Positions 1 to 7,544 of a DNA stretch of 15,553 bases are shown here, one piece after another. The notes beneath the pieces are model-generated. The model worked only from the letters and a program-made list of their open reading frames with translations. It made no database searches and was not told the DNA's origin. A program made the position numbers and the translations under genes. This stretch comes from Promethearchaeota archaeon (GTDB lineage Archaea > Asgardarchaeota > Lokiarchaeia > Sigynarchaeales > SOKP01): positions 1-15,553 of the forward strand of contig SDNV01000066.1 of NCBI GenBank assembly GCA_004524515.1, read 5' to 3'. How positions within the stretch are numbered: position 1 is the stretch's first letter; the number at the start of each line of letters is the position of its first letter.

Positions 1-409
1 CAAACGTTTTCATAAGCTTTCCTGGGTTTATTTGCCATAATTTCACAGTTTGGTCTCTTGCGGCACTAACTAATAATTTACCATCAGGAGAAATTGATAA
101 GGAAACTACCTTTTTAGTATGACCTTCTAAAGTCCTCAACGGTAATCCTGTCAAGGAATCCCATATTTTTATGGTATGATCTTTTGAACCACTCAGAATA
201 TAATTTCCATCGGGAGTGATTGCCACGTTATTCACTTCATCGCTATGCCCTTCGAGTTTTTTAATATTTTTTCCCGTTCCAACTTGCCAAATTCGTAGAG
301 TATTATCAGATAAACCAATAACTATATATTTACCGTTAGGTGATACGGCTAATGAGTTAATCCGTGCCTCAAATCCCTTGAGTGTGAAAATACAGTAATT
401 TTGTTCCAA
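1..409 (-). CDS. WD40-repeat (beta-propeller) protein, partial, start uncertain
   Basis: The minus strand reads as three successive WD40 blades before running off the left edge. Each blade has the usual signature: SPNGKYI ... LRIWQ; then GHSDEVNNVAITPDGNYILSGSKDH ends in IKIWD; then EGHTKKVVSLSISPDGKLLVSAARDQ ends in VKLWQ. GH and WD/WQ dipeptides fall at the expected roughly 42-residue spacing. Such propellers are protein-interaction platforms; no catalytic domain is visible in this part. The reading frame has no ATG near its 5' end. The nearest candidate is TTG at 407-409 (LEQNYCIFTLKGF...), with no clear ribosome binding site. The frame stays open and protein-like for about 15 codons upstream (INQKFLFRFLE) before a TAG. 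The gene may therefore start at TTG or another non-ATG codon, or be a 5'-truncated copy. The WD40 assignment is secure; the start is not. Confidence 0.85.
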   Translation of the reverse strand, partial: MEQNYCIFTLKGFEARINSLAVSPNGKYIVIGLSDNTLRIWQVGTGKNIKKLEGHSDEVNNVAITPDGNYILSGSKDHTIKIWDSLTGLPLRTLEGHTKKVVSLSISPDGKLLVSAARDQTVKLWQINPGKLMKTF

Positions 410-621
410 TTCTAAAAACCTAAATAAAAATTTCTGATTAATGCTTATCTTTAACTAATTAAATTCGCATTACCTGTCTAAAATTATGGTCTTAATTATT
501 TATCAATATTTCTAATTTAAAATTAAAAAATCTAATTAAAAGGATTTGTAACGGAGAATGTGATAGAACTTTATACTAATCCAATTAAAAATCATATATG
601 ATCTAAGATGATTTAATATAC

Positions 622-1215
622 CTATTTAATTTCATCATAACGGAAATTATAATAATCTAGTACCTTTCTAACAAGTTTTTTAAAACATATCTCTATATTA
701 TAATTGGTCTTTGAAGAAGTCTTGATGAAATCTTTTTCTTTATGTCTCATAAGGAAACGATCAATAATTAAATCATCTACTTGATTAGCAGCATTTAAAT
801 TATCTAAAAGATCTTGTTTAGTACCAATAATAATTCTCGGCGTTTCTTGATGACCATATTCCTTGAGTTTTTCATACCACCAATCTAACCTAATAAGGGT
901 TTGAATATTAATTAAACTAAAAACTAAAAAAATTCCATTTGCACCGCTCAAATAATAAAGAAAAAATTTTCGAAATTGTTCTTGTCCCCCAAAATCCCAA
1001 ATTGATAATCTTATGAATTCTTCGGTACTATCTATAATAATTGGTAAGTCATAAGAGTAAAAATCCACTCCAATTGTGAGTTTCGTATGAGTATCAAAGG
1101 TATCAAAACATAATCTCTTAGCAAGGCAGGTTTTTCCAACACCTCCTTGACCTAAAATACAGATTTTGATGATATAGCGTGGCTTTATAGGATCTAATAT
1201 GTTATCTCCCGACAT
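622..1215 (-). CDS. Ras/Rab-superfamily small GTPase
   Basis: A 197-residue stand-alone G domain, the usual length for Ras-like GTPases. It should bind GTP/GDP and act as a molecular switch in the cytoplasm. All G boxes are visible: P-loop GQGGVGKT (22-29), switch I Thr47 in LTIGVDF (Rab-like), G3 WDFGGQE (Asp74, Gln78 at the Ras Gln61 position), G4 TKQD (132-135, replacing NKxD) and G5 TSSK (166-169). The mixture is unusual: switch I is Rab-like, whereas WDxGGQ and IGTKxD recall Arf and the yeast Spg1/Tem1 family. The C-terminus (YNFRYDEIK) has no cysteine, so lipid anchoring by prenylation is not expected. A paralogue lies at 10478-11077 on the same strand; residues 14-59 of the two match at 33 of 46 positions by hand count. 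No GEF or GAP is recognisable next to it. The ATG start is supported by equal N-terminal length in the paralogue. Confidence 0.93.
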   Translation of the reverse strand: MSGDNILDPIKPRYIIKICILGQGGVGKTCLAKRLCFDTFDTHTKLTIGVDFYSYDLPIIIDSTEEFIRLSIWDFGGQEQFRKFFLYYLSGANGIFLVFSLINIQTLIRLDWWYEKLKEYGHQETPRIIIGTKQDLLDNLNAANQVDDLIIDRFLMRHKEKDFIKTSSKTNYNIEICFKKLVRKVLDYYNFRYDEIK

Positions 1216-1435
1216 ATTATTCTAATACTCTCTTTTTCTGGGAATTTTGAGGTTCAAATTTCCATTTTATATCACTAAAATGATGTCTAATTCTTTTTAG
1301 TTAAATACTCTAAATATCTAACCTTGATTTTTTTTATACAACTCCCCTAGAAAAAAAAAAAATTAATAAACTTAATTAAAACAATAAAATTTAAAGACCG
1401 AAAATAAGTGAGAAAAAATCAAAAAAACTTAATAC

Positions 1436-2155
1436 CTATAATCCACAATTTTTTAAGACTTCAGATAAATTAAGGACTGTTCCGTTATCTCCGATAATGC
1501 CTCCATATATTTCAATAATATCTTTTGTGATAGGGGTTTCTTTAATCATTAATGTATAATCTCTAGCGTATTTAAGAGAATTTATATTTGATAGTCTCGT
1601 TCTATTGAGACCCAATACCTTTAAGTTTTTAAGAAAATCTAATTTAGGAACTTCAGAGAAAGGACAATCATGCAAATGCAGTTCTGATAAATTATATAAG
1701 TTTTCTATTCCTTTAAGATCTCTCAATTGATTTCCCGAAAGAATTAATTGCTTTAAATTGCTAAGATTTTCAAACCCTTTTAACTCAATTATTTCATTAT
1801 AACATAAGTTTAAGGTTTCCAGATTTCTAAGATTTTCGAGCCTTTCAATTTCCAAAATTTTATTGGAATGAAGGTCTAAGTATTTTAAATTTATTAATTT
1901 GTCCAATCCCTCAATTTGAACTATAAAATTATGTGATAAATCTAAATATTCTAAGGCGGCTAAATTATCCAGTCCTCTAATGTCAAATATTTCGTTTTGG
2001 GATAAATCCAACGTTTTCAGATTTTTAATTTTTTCAAGTCTTTTTAATTCCGTGATTTCTTCAATTCCCTTGAGACATAAATTAAGAACTCCCTCTTCTA
2101 CGAAAAATTGTCTTCCACCATAGATGACAAAGTCATCTCTCTTGTCAAGTTCCAT
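1436..2155 (-). CDS. Sds22-type leucine-rich-repeat protein
   Basis: A 239-residue protein made almost entirely of 22-residue leucine-rich repeats of the Sds22 class (LxxLxxLDLSxNxIxxIxGL). The repeat Asn falls at residues 54, 76, 98, 120 and 142, an exact 22-residue period. A degenerate repeat at about 155-175 puts Cys164 in that place, and a weaker one follows at 176-198. The N-terminal 30 residues (with YGGRQFFVEEGVLNLCLKG) and the last 40 or so residues are probably capping structures. There is no signal peptide or membrane segment, so it should be a cytoplasmic protein-binding scaffold. In eukaryotes Sds22 and other short LRR proteins regulate phosphatases or GTPases; any link to the GTPase gene downstream on the same strand (220 bases away) is inference only. 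It is divergent to the carboxylase operon. Confidence 0.9.
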   Translation of the reverse strand: MELDKRDDFVIYGGRQFFVEEGVLNLCLKGIEEITELKRLEKIKNLKTLDLSQNEIFDIRGLDNLAALEYLDLSHNFIVQIEGLDKLINLKYLDLHSNKILEIERLENLRNLETLNLCYNEIIELKGFENLSNLKQLILSGNQLRDLKGIENLYNLSELHLHDCPFSEVPKLDFLKNLKVLGLNRTRLSNINSLKYARDYTLMIKETPITKDIIEIYGGIIGDNGTVLNLSEVLKNCGL

Positions 2156-2410
2156 TATATAACTATAAAATTATATTTTGATTTATTTAAAACTATTCAT
2201 AATGTCTCATTAATTCAAATTCAATCCATTTATTATGAAATAAAACAGCAATCGAACCTCAATTTTCAAAAATTGAAAGGTAAAATTAAATGAGTACAAG
2301 GAAATATAATCTACTAATTGTTAGTTTAAGTTATTTTTATATGTATAAAGGTTTATTAGTCTAAAAGAAATATAGAATTATTATATAATTTTATTAAAAA
2401 TTCGAATTAA

Positions 2411-2426
2411 ATTTGTAAAAACAAAT
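2411..2426. promoter_or_regulatory. Perfect inverted repeat, possible operator of the carboxylase operon
   Basis: ATTTGTAAAAACAAAT: two 6-base arms that are exact reverse complements around a 4-base AAAA spacer. It lies 12 bases upstream of the TATA-like box and 58 bases before the first ATG of the operon. That position suits an archaeal activator or repressor site. In sequence this AT-rich such palindromes also arise by chance, so the role is inference. Confidence 0.35.
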
Positions 2427-2438
2427 ACAAAAAGATGC

Positions 2439-2445
2439 TATAAAT
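2439..2445 (+). promoter_or_regulatory. Putative TATA box for the carboxylase operon
   Basis: TATAAAT, about 40 bases upstream of the ATG at 2485. A start of transcription about 25 bases downstream would fall near 2465-2470 and give a short leader containing the GGAAGG-like ribosome binding site. The preceding purine-rich bases could serve as the BRE. AT-rich background makes this only a candidate. Confidence 0.4.
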
Positions 2446-2484
2446 GATAAAAAGTAATCAATTAAGAAAGGAAGGTTAAATAAA

Positions 2485-4668
2485 ATGACTACAACAAATA
2501 ATTTTAATAAAAAATTTTCTCCTAAGGCTATCGCATTAGATACCGGTGGAACGATGACAGATAGTTTCATAATAGACGAATCAGGTATTTTTTCAGTGGG
2601 AAAAGCTCAAACTACACCAGAAAATGAATCTGAAGGAATATTAAATTCGATTGAAGATTCATTAAAGTATAGAAACACTAATTTAGATGAATCAGGCAAA
2701 TCTGTTGAAGCATTAGTATATTCGGGGACTGCTATGTTAAATCGACTTTTAGAACGTGAGGGAAATAGTAAAATAGGCATTATAATAAATGCCGGATTTG
2801 AAGATCTTCTTCGATTGGGCAGAGCACTTCAATGTTGGATTTGGTTAGATTATGGAGGACGATTACATGCTAGGGAACATGAGCATCCTGAGCCACTTAT
2901 ACCAAGAAAGCAAATTAAGGGAGTCAGAGGAAGAATTAACTTCTGGGGAGAGGAATTGATTCCCCTTTATAAAGATGATGCAAGGAAAGCCGTGGAACAA
3001 TTACTCGATATGGGAGTAGAAAGCATATGCGTATGTTTACTTTGTTCCTATATGAACTCGCTTCATGAGATGCAAGTAGAAAGAATTGCGAAAGAAATTA
3101 TGGAGGAAAAGGGAAAAGAAGTTCCAATCATTTTATCAAGTGATCACAATCCCGTAAGGGGTGAAACACCACGACTTAATGCTTTAGTAATTGAACAATA
3201 TGCAGCAGAACCTTCAAGAAAACAATTAATCGCTATTTCTGAACGATTAAAAGAAAAAGGAGTACCTGCTCCCCTTAGAATTTTAACTACTTATGGAGGG
3301 ACGATCTCCCCATACCATAAAACTCTTATCCCAACCATGGTTTCAGGTCCGATTGGAGGAATGATAGGGACTCAATTTATAGCTGAAAAATATGGAATTA
3401 AAAATTTAGTATCCTCTGATGTAGGTGGCACCAGCTTTGATGTTGGGCTTGTAATGGAAAGATACGTTCCTGCAAAATGGGAAAGTTCCCTCGGACGATT
3501 TATCTTAAATATTCCGATGATTGCGTTAGATTCAATAGGTGCTGGTACGGGAATGTATGTTAGGTATAATGAAATTTCTGACCGATTGGAATTTGGTCCA
3601 GAAAGTGCGGGTTATAAAATTGGGGTATGCAATGAACAATCAGGTGTAGAAACTGTTACTATGACAGATTGTAGTGTAATTCTGGGATACCTCAATCCGG
3701 ATTATTTTCTTGGAGGTAAGATCAAACTAAATAAAAATCGAGCTTTGAAATATATTGAAGAACAATTAGCAGAGCCCTTAAAAGCAGATCCTTATAGTAC
3801 TGCTAGAGGTGCTTTAGATTTAATTGAGATTAATATGAAAAACCATCTTAACGGAATGATTCAAGGTCTTGGATTTAGACCAGAAAATTATACTTTAATT
3901 TCCTTTGGCGGAGGCGGTCCGCTTCATGTGGCTGGATACGCCAGAGAATTAAATTTTCAAAGTATTTTAATACCCGAATGGGCACCCGCATTTTCTGCAT
4001 TTGGATGTGCATGTGCTGATTATTCATATAGGCATGAAAAGTCAGTTGATTTAGTTCTACCTCCACATGGAGGTATGGACGGTTTTGTAGCATCTATGTT
4101 AAGCTCTACATGGAGAGATATAAAAACAGATATTACCAAGGAATTTGAAAAAGAAGGAAGAGATCCGAAAGAAATAGAATTTAGACCTTCACTCCGAATG
4201 CAATATTTTGGTATGTTTGACGATTTAGAGATACAATCTTCTGTTGAAGAACTAGTTAGTGAATATTCTGATCACTTAGATCGTTTTGTCTCCAAAGATT
4301 TAATAGAAATCGAGAAAAGATATGATGATCTTTTTGAACAAATTTTTAAAAGAGGTACAAAGAGTCCAGAACTTGGTTATCATATCACTAAAGCGATAGG
4401 AACGGGGATTGTACCAGTGCCAAAACCTAAACTTCCAGAACAAGTATTAAGCGGAGAGAGACCAAATGATGACGCTTTCAAAGGGAATAGAGATCTATTC
4501 TGGGGGAAGAGATGGCATGAAGCTAAGCTTTGGGAAATGGGTCTAATAAATGCAGGAAACATTATAGATGGACCAGCGGTTATTGAGGCTCCAGCAACAA
4601 CACTTGTGGTTCCACCCGGATATCGGGTTAAACTTGATAAACACAGAATTTTCCATATGGAGGTGTGA
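2485..4668 (+). CDS. acxA: Acetone carboxylase beta subunit (HyuA / hydantoinase A family)
   Basis: A 727-residue protein close to the about 720-residue beta subunit of acetone carboxylase. This subunit has an ASKHA-type nucleotide site and takes part in ATP-dependent activation for acetone + bicarbonate to acetoacetate, releasing AMP and phosphate. Visible motifs are the N-terminal glycine-rich loop DTGGTMTD (19-26, Hydant_A_N), the second phosphate motif DVGGTSFDV (312-320) and GGGGPLH (475-481) in the hydantoinase A domain, followed by the family's beta-rich C-terminal region. The first of three genes, it is 3 bases upstream of the alpha gene; the alpha ribosome binding site GGAGGTG (4659-4665) overlaps its last codons. 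A GGAAGG-type site at 2471-2476 supports its ATG. Related HyuA proteins include oxoprolinase and acetophenone carboxylase subunits; the 727/739/165 trio with a gamma-type third gene favours acetone carboxylase. The precise ketone is not determined. Confidence 0.9.
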   Translation: MTTTNNFNKKFSPKAIALDTGGTMTDSFIIDESGIFSVGKAQTTPENESEGILNSIEDSLKYRNTNLDESGKSVEALVYSGTAMLNRLLEREGNSKIGIIINAGFEDLLRLGRALQCWIWLDYGGRLHAREHEHPEPLIPRKQIKGVRGRINFWGEELIPLYKDDARKAVEQLLDMGVESICVCLLCSYMNSLHEMQVERIAKEIMEEKGKEVPIILSSDHNPVRGETPRLNALVIEQYAAEPSRKQLIAISERLKEKGVPAPLRILTTYGGTISPYHKTLIPTMVSGPIGGMIGTQFIAEKYGIKNLVSSDVGGTSFDVGLVMERYVPAKWESSLGRFILNIPMIALDSIGAGTGMYVRYNEISDRLEFGPESAGYKIGVCNEQSGVETVTMTDCSVILGYLNPDYFLGGKIKLNKNRALKYIEEQLAEPLKADPYSTARGALDLIEINMKNHLNGMIQGLGFRPENYTLISFGGGGPLHVAGYARELNFQSILIPEWAPAFSAFGCACADYSYRHEKSVDLVLPPHGGMDGFVASMLSSTWRDIKTDITKEFEKEGRDPKEIEFRPSLRMQYFGMFDDLEIQSSVEELVSEYSDHLDRFVSKDLIEIEKRYDDLFEQIFKRGTKSPELGYHITKAIGTGIVPVPKPKLPEQVLSGERPNDDAFKGNRDLFWGKRWHEAKLWEMGLINAGNIIDGPAVIEAPATTLVVPPGYRVKLDKHRIFHMEV

Positions 4669-4671
4669 GCA

Positions 4672-6891
4672 ATGTCTAAAAAGCCAATAGGATGGAATGG
4701 AAAAAGTTTACTAGAAATGTTAGAAGAAAGTGAGAGGCTCTTTAATAAAACAAATAAATATTATGGATTAGATAAACTTAGCTTAAAGGAACAAGATCCA
4801 TTTAATTATGAAAGGTGCTATGCTAGTTTAAGAGGAGCTATAGTATCTGCAAGAGAAACTGCTTTACATGTAGCCGCTTCACCAATAGTTAAGGAAATTG
4901 GAGAGCTCTGTTTTGGATTATACACCCCTGAAGGAGATTCAATAGTTGTATCGACAGGAATTTTAGTTCATATCCATACTATGAGTGAAGCTATAAAATT
5001 CATGATACGAGAGAACTATGAAGAGGAAGTAGGACTTGAACCGGGAGTTATTTTCTTAAACAATGATCCTGAATGTGGGAATGTACACACTACGGACGTT
5101 CAAACTATTATTCCAATATATTGGGAAGATGAATTGATTGGTTGGGCGGGAGGCGTGACCCACCAGATTGATTGTGGAGGTATAACACCTGGACATGACT
5201 TAATTTCTGCCGTTCAGCGATTTGATGATGGAGTTTATTATACATGTCGTAAAATCGGTTCAAATGATAAACTTTGGAAGGATCATTTAATTAATGCCCG
5301 AAGATCCGTAAGAACTCCAATGTATTGGGAGTTAGATGAGAAATGCCGATTAGCTGGTAATTTAATGATTCGAGACGCAGTTCATGACTTTATTCGACGC
5401 GAAGGTATCGATTTTTATAAACGATTTATAAGAGAAGCGATTGAGGAAGGGAGAAGAATCCTCATCGAACGGGTAAAAGAACGGCTAATTCCGGGAAGGT
5501 ATAGAGCAGCATCCTTTATGGATGTAGCTATGAAGAATGAGGCTTGGCAGCCTATAGCTAAAATTGATAAAATTTCTAACCAACCAATAGAAATAATAGT
5601 TAAAGAGGATGGTGGATTCTCTCTTTCTTTTGAGGGAGCAAGTGGCTCTGGACCTAACTGCATGAATTGTGAAAAAGGCGCTATGGAAGGAGGACAATGG
5701 GTTCTATTAACTCAGATTTTAATTTATGGTGATAAAGTCAATGATGGGGCATATTTTGCTGTAGAGAAAGAATATCCCCCCGGAACATGGGCGAATCCTG
5801 GAGATCCCTATCTCTCTTATCAGGCTCCGTGGGGTAATTTAATTCCCGCTTATACTGGAATGATGAAATGTCTATCTTATGGATTATTTTCCCGCGGGTA
5901 TCGAGAAGAAGTTGTTCCCGGTTATGGTTTTACTGGAGATGCAATTCAAGGAGGTGGAATTTACTCTTCTGGACCTCTTGAAGGCCAAAGATGGTCCTTA
6001 TCTACCTTTGAGATAAGTGGTCAAGGGTTAGGAGCAAGTGCGGTAAGGGATGGACTTAATTGGGGATATGCTATGTGGAATCCGGAATCCGATCTTGGAG
6101 ATGTAGAAACCTGGGAACTATTTCAAGGAGGAATCCCCTACTTAGCGAGAAAAGTCAAGCCAAATAATGCAGGACATGGTAAATATCGTGGAGGAGCAAA
6201 CTACGCTGGAATTGCGATGGTTGCATTCTCAAGAGGAGTAGAATTCTTTGGAGCTCGAGATGGTTTATGCTTTCATGGGACAGGAGGGATGCATGGAGGC
6301 TACCCCCAACCTACGGGATATCGTCTTTATGCTAAAAATACAAATATGCAAGACATCATAAAAAACCAAAAAGAATATCCTTTAGGCGATCCCGATCCCA
6401 GCAATGGAGAATTTGAACGCTTATTAGAAGGAGAAATAACTCGAAAACCCAATTGTTCTACGTTCCCTATAACATTAAGCGATTATGACATGGTTCATTA
6501 TGCTCTATCAGGAGGACCCGGTTATGGGGATCCTTTGGAAAGAAAGTTAGAAAGTGTGAGAAAAGATCTGAACGATGAGATTTATACCAAGGATTTTGTG
6601 TATAATATCTATGGTGTAGTTGCAAATTACGATGATAATAAAGAAGAATGGAATATTGATGAACAAGCTACTGAAGAACGACGCAAGCAGATGAAAAAGG
6701 AAAGATTAGAAAAATCTATGACTTTTGAAGAATACTGGCAGTACGAGAAGAAAAAAATAACAGAAGATAAATTATATGAAGCTGTTAAGCTCATGTATTC
6801 AGAGAGTTTAAAACTTTCTAAAGGATATTGGGGAAAGGAATTTCGCGAATTCTGGAAACTTCCCGAAGATTTTCAGTTGGAGGTGAAATAA
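4672..6891 (+). CDS. acxB: Acetone carboxylase alpha subunit (HyuB / hydantoinase B family)
   Basis: A 739-residue HyuB-family protein, slightly shorter than the about 776-residue bacterial acetone carboxylase alpha subunit, which carries the Mn site where enol-acetone meets activated CO2. The metal-ligand motif is visible as NNDPECGNVHTTD with His139 and Asp142, then His164 in THQID. The spacings (3 and 25 residues) match the His150, Asp153 and His175 ligands I recall for the Xanthobacter enzyme. Downstream are the glycine-rich stretches typical of HyuB, such as GGANYAG, HGTGGMHGG and SGGPGYGDPLERK. The C-terminal 100 or so residues are charged and helical. Its stop overlaps the start region of the gamma gene (TAA then ATG with no gap), and GGAGGTGA at 6879-6886 serves that gene, so the three genes are tightly coupled. 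Acetophenone or another ketone as substrate remains possible. Confidence 0.9.
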   Translation: MSKKPIGWNGKSLLEMLEESERLFNKTNKYYGLDKLSLKEQDPFNYERCYASLRGAIVSARETALHVAASPIVKEIGELCFGLYTPEGDSIVVSTGILVHIHTMSEAIKFMIRENYEEEVGLEPGVIFLNNDPECGNVHTTDVQTIIPIYWEDELIGWAGGVTHQIDCGGITPGHDLISAVQRFDDGVYYTCRKIGSNDKLWKDHLINARRSVRTPMYWELDEKCRLAGNLMIRDAVHDFIRREGIDFYKRFIREAIEEGRRILIERVKERLIPGRYRAASFMDVAMKNEAWQPIAKIDKISNQPIEIIVKEDGGFSLSFEGASGSGPNCMNCEKGAMEGGQWVLLTQILIYGDKVNDGAYFAVEKEYPPGTWANPGDPYLSYQAPWGNLIPAYTGMMKCLSYGLFSRGYREEVVPGYGFTGDAIQGGGIYSSGPLEGQRWSLSTFEISGQGLGASAVRDGLNWGYAMWNPESDLGDVETWELFQGGIPYLARKVKPNNAGHGKYRGGANYAGIAMVAFSRGVEFFGARDGLCFHGTGGMHGGYPQPTGYRLYAKNTNMQDIIKNQKEYPLGDPDPSNGEFERLLEGEITRKPNCSTFPITLSDYDMVHYALSGGPGYGDPLERKLESVRKDLNDEIYTKDFVYNIYGVVANYDDNKEEWNIDEQATEERRKQMKKERLEKSMTFEEYWQYEKKKITEDKLYEAVKLMYSESLKLSKGYWGKEFREFWKLPEDFQLEVK

Positions 6892-7389
6892 ATGGTTGAA
6901 TATGATAAAAAAACATTGGAAAGGATGATTGATGGAGATTTGCCCTGGGATGAGTTGAAACCCATAATAAGTGGAAGAAAAGACGCGAATCGCTTCGATA
7001 CCATTCTTGAGATTTTGCAAGGACGAGTTCCCTGGAAGGAGACGATACTTTTGCCACTCCACGAGCACTTATATATAGTCTCAAAGGATAATCAAAGAAT
7101 CGTTAAATGTGATTGCGGATACGAGTTTGGGGATTATCGTGAAAATTGGAAACATAAATGTAGGGTAAGAGTAAGAGATACTGAGGAAAGCATAGGAGAG
7201 TTATATCCGAAATATATGGGCTCTGACCCCAAATGGGAGGAGCTTAGAGAATATATCTGTCCGGGATGCTTAACTTTATTAGAAGTAGAGGCAGCGCCCC
7301 CCGGATATCCCACGATATTTAACTTTTTACCCGATATAGATGCATTTTATGAGAAATGGCTTGGAAGAAAAGCACCAGATAGAGAATAA
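6892..7389 (+). CDS. acxC: Acetone carboxylase gamma subunit
   Basis: A 165-residue protein matching the small gamma subunit of acetone carboxylase (about 168 residues). In the heterohexameric bacterial enzyme this subunit binds zinc and caps the alpha/beta core. Cysteines Cys73 and Cys75 (KCDCGYEFGDYRENWKHKC), Cys90, Cys123 and Cys126 (CPGC) form the expected zinc-binding set, and the C-terminal LEVEAAPPGYP and FNFLPDIDAFYEKWLG stretches are family-typical. The N-terminal 50 residues hold two W/D/G-rich turns (GDLPWDEL, GRVPWKET) that look like an internal duplication. The start is fixed by the ATG directly after the alpha stop, with GGAGGTGA six to eight bases upstream. This subunit is what separates acetone carboxylase from plain hydantoinase or oxoprolinase AB pairs. 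It ends the operon; a T-tract follows. Confidence 0.92.
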   Translation: MVEYDKKTLERMIDGDLPWDELKPIISGRKDANRFDTILEILQGRVPWKETILLPLHEHLYIVSKDNQRIVKCDCGYEFGDYRENWKHKCRVRVRDTEESIGELYPKYMGSDPKWEELREYICPGCLTLLEVEAAPPGYPTIFNFLPDIDAFYEKWLGRKAPDRE

Positions 7390-7417
7390 AGTAAATTAAT
7401 TTAAGTTTTAATAAATC

Positions 7418-7426
7418 TTTTTTTTT
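7418..7426 (+). terminator. Poly-T tract, probable terminator of the carboxylase operon
   Basis: Nine consecutive T on the plus strand, about 30 bases after the gamma-subunit stop and in a convergent intergenic region. Archaeal transcription often ends at such T-runs without a hairpin. No strong stem precedes it. Confidence 0.5.
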
Positions 7427-7544
7427 ATTATTTCTTTTAAAATAAAATTGGCTTTCTATATTCAAAAATATGATTTGCCCTTTTATATTTTATATTGCAT
7501 AAAAGAAGACTAAAACTCATTAAAATATCAAATATTGGTTTCAA

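Larger units (their letters stand above)
2156..2484. other. Divergent intergenic region between LRR gene and carboxylase operon
   Basis: This 329-base, very AT-rich spacer separates two divergently transcribed genes and must hold both promoters. I see no credible coding region: an open frame on the plus strand at 2108-2293 overlaps the LRR start, has low-complexity composition and no ribosome binding site. The right half holds a perfect 16-base inverted repeat (2411-2426), a TATA-like box (2439-2445) and a purine-rich ribosome binding site near 2469-2476, all aligned toward the operon start at 2485. Confidence 0.6.

Noticed and set aside
2108..2293. A 61-codon plus-strand open frame overlapping the LRR gene start.
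   Set aside because: Its first part is antisense to the LRR coding region, it has no ribosome binding site, and its composition is that of random AT-rich sequence.
2485..6891. Annotation as hydantoinase or 5-oxoprolinase subunits A and B.
   Set aside because: The families are related, but the third gene is a gamma-type zinc subunit and the subunit sizes and order match acetone carboxylase.
6808..7084. Two overlapping minus-strand frames of 86 and 88 codons antisense to the alpha/gamma junction.
   Set aside because: Both are shadows of strongly supported plus-strand genes, have no ribosome binding site and no recognisable domain.
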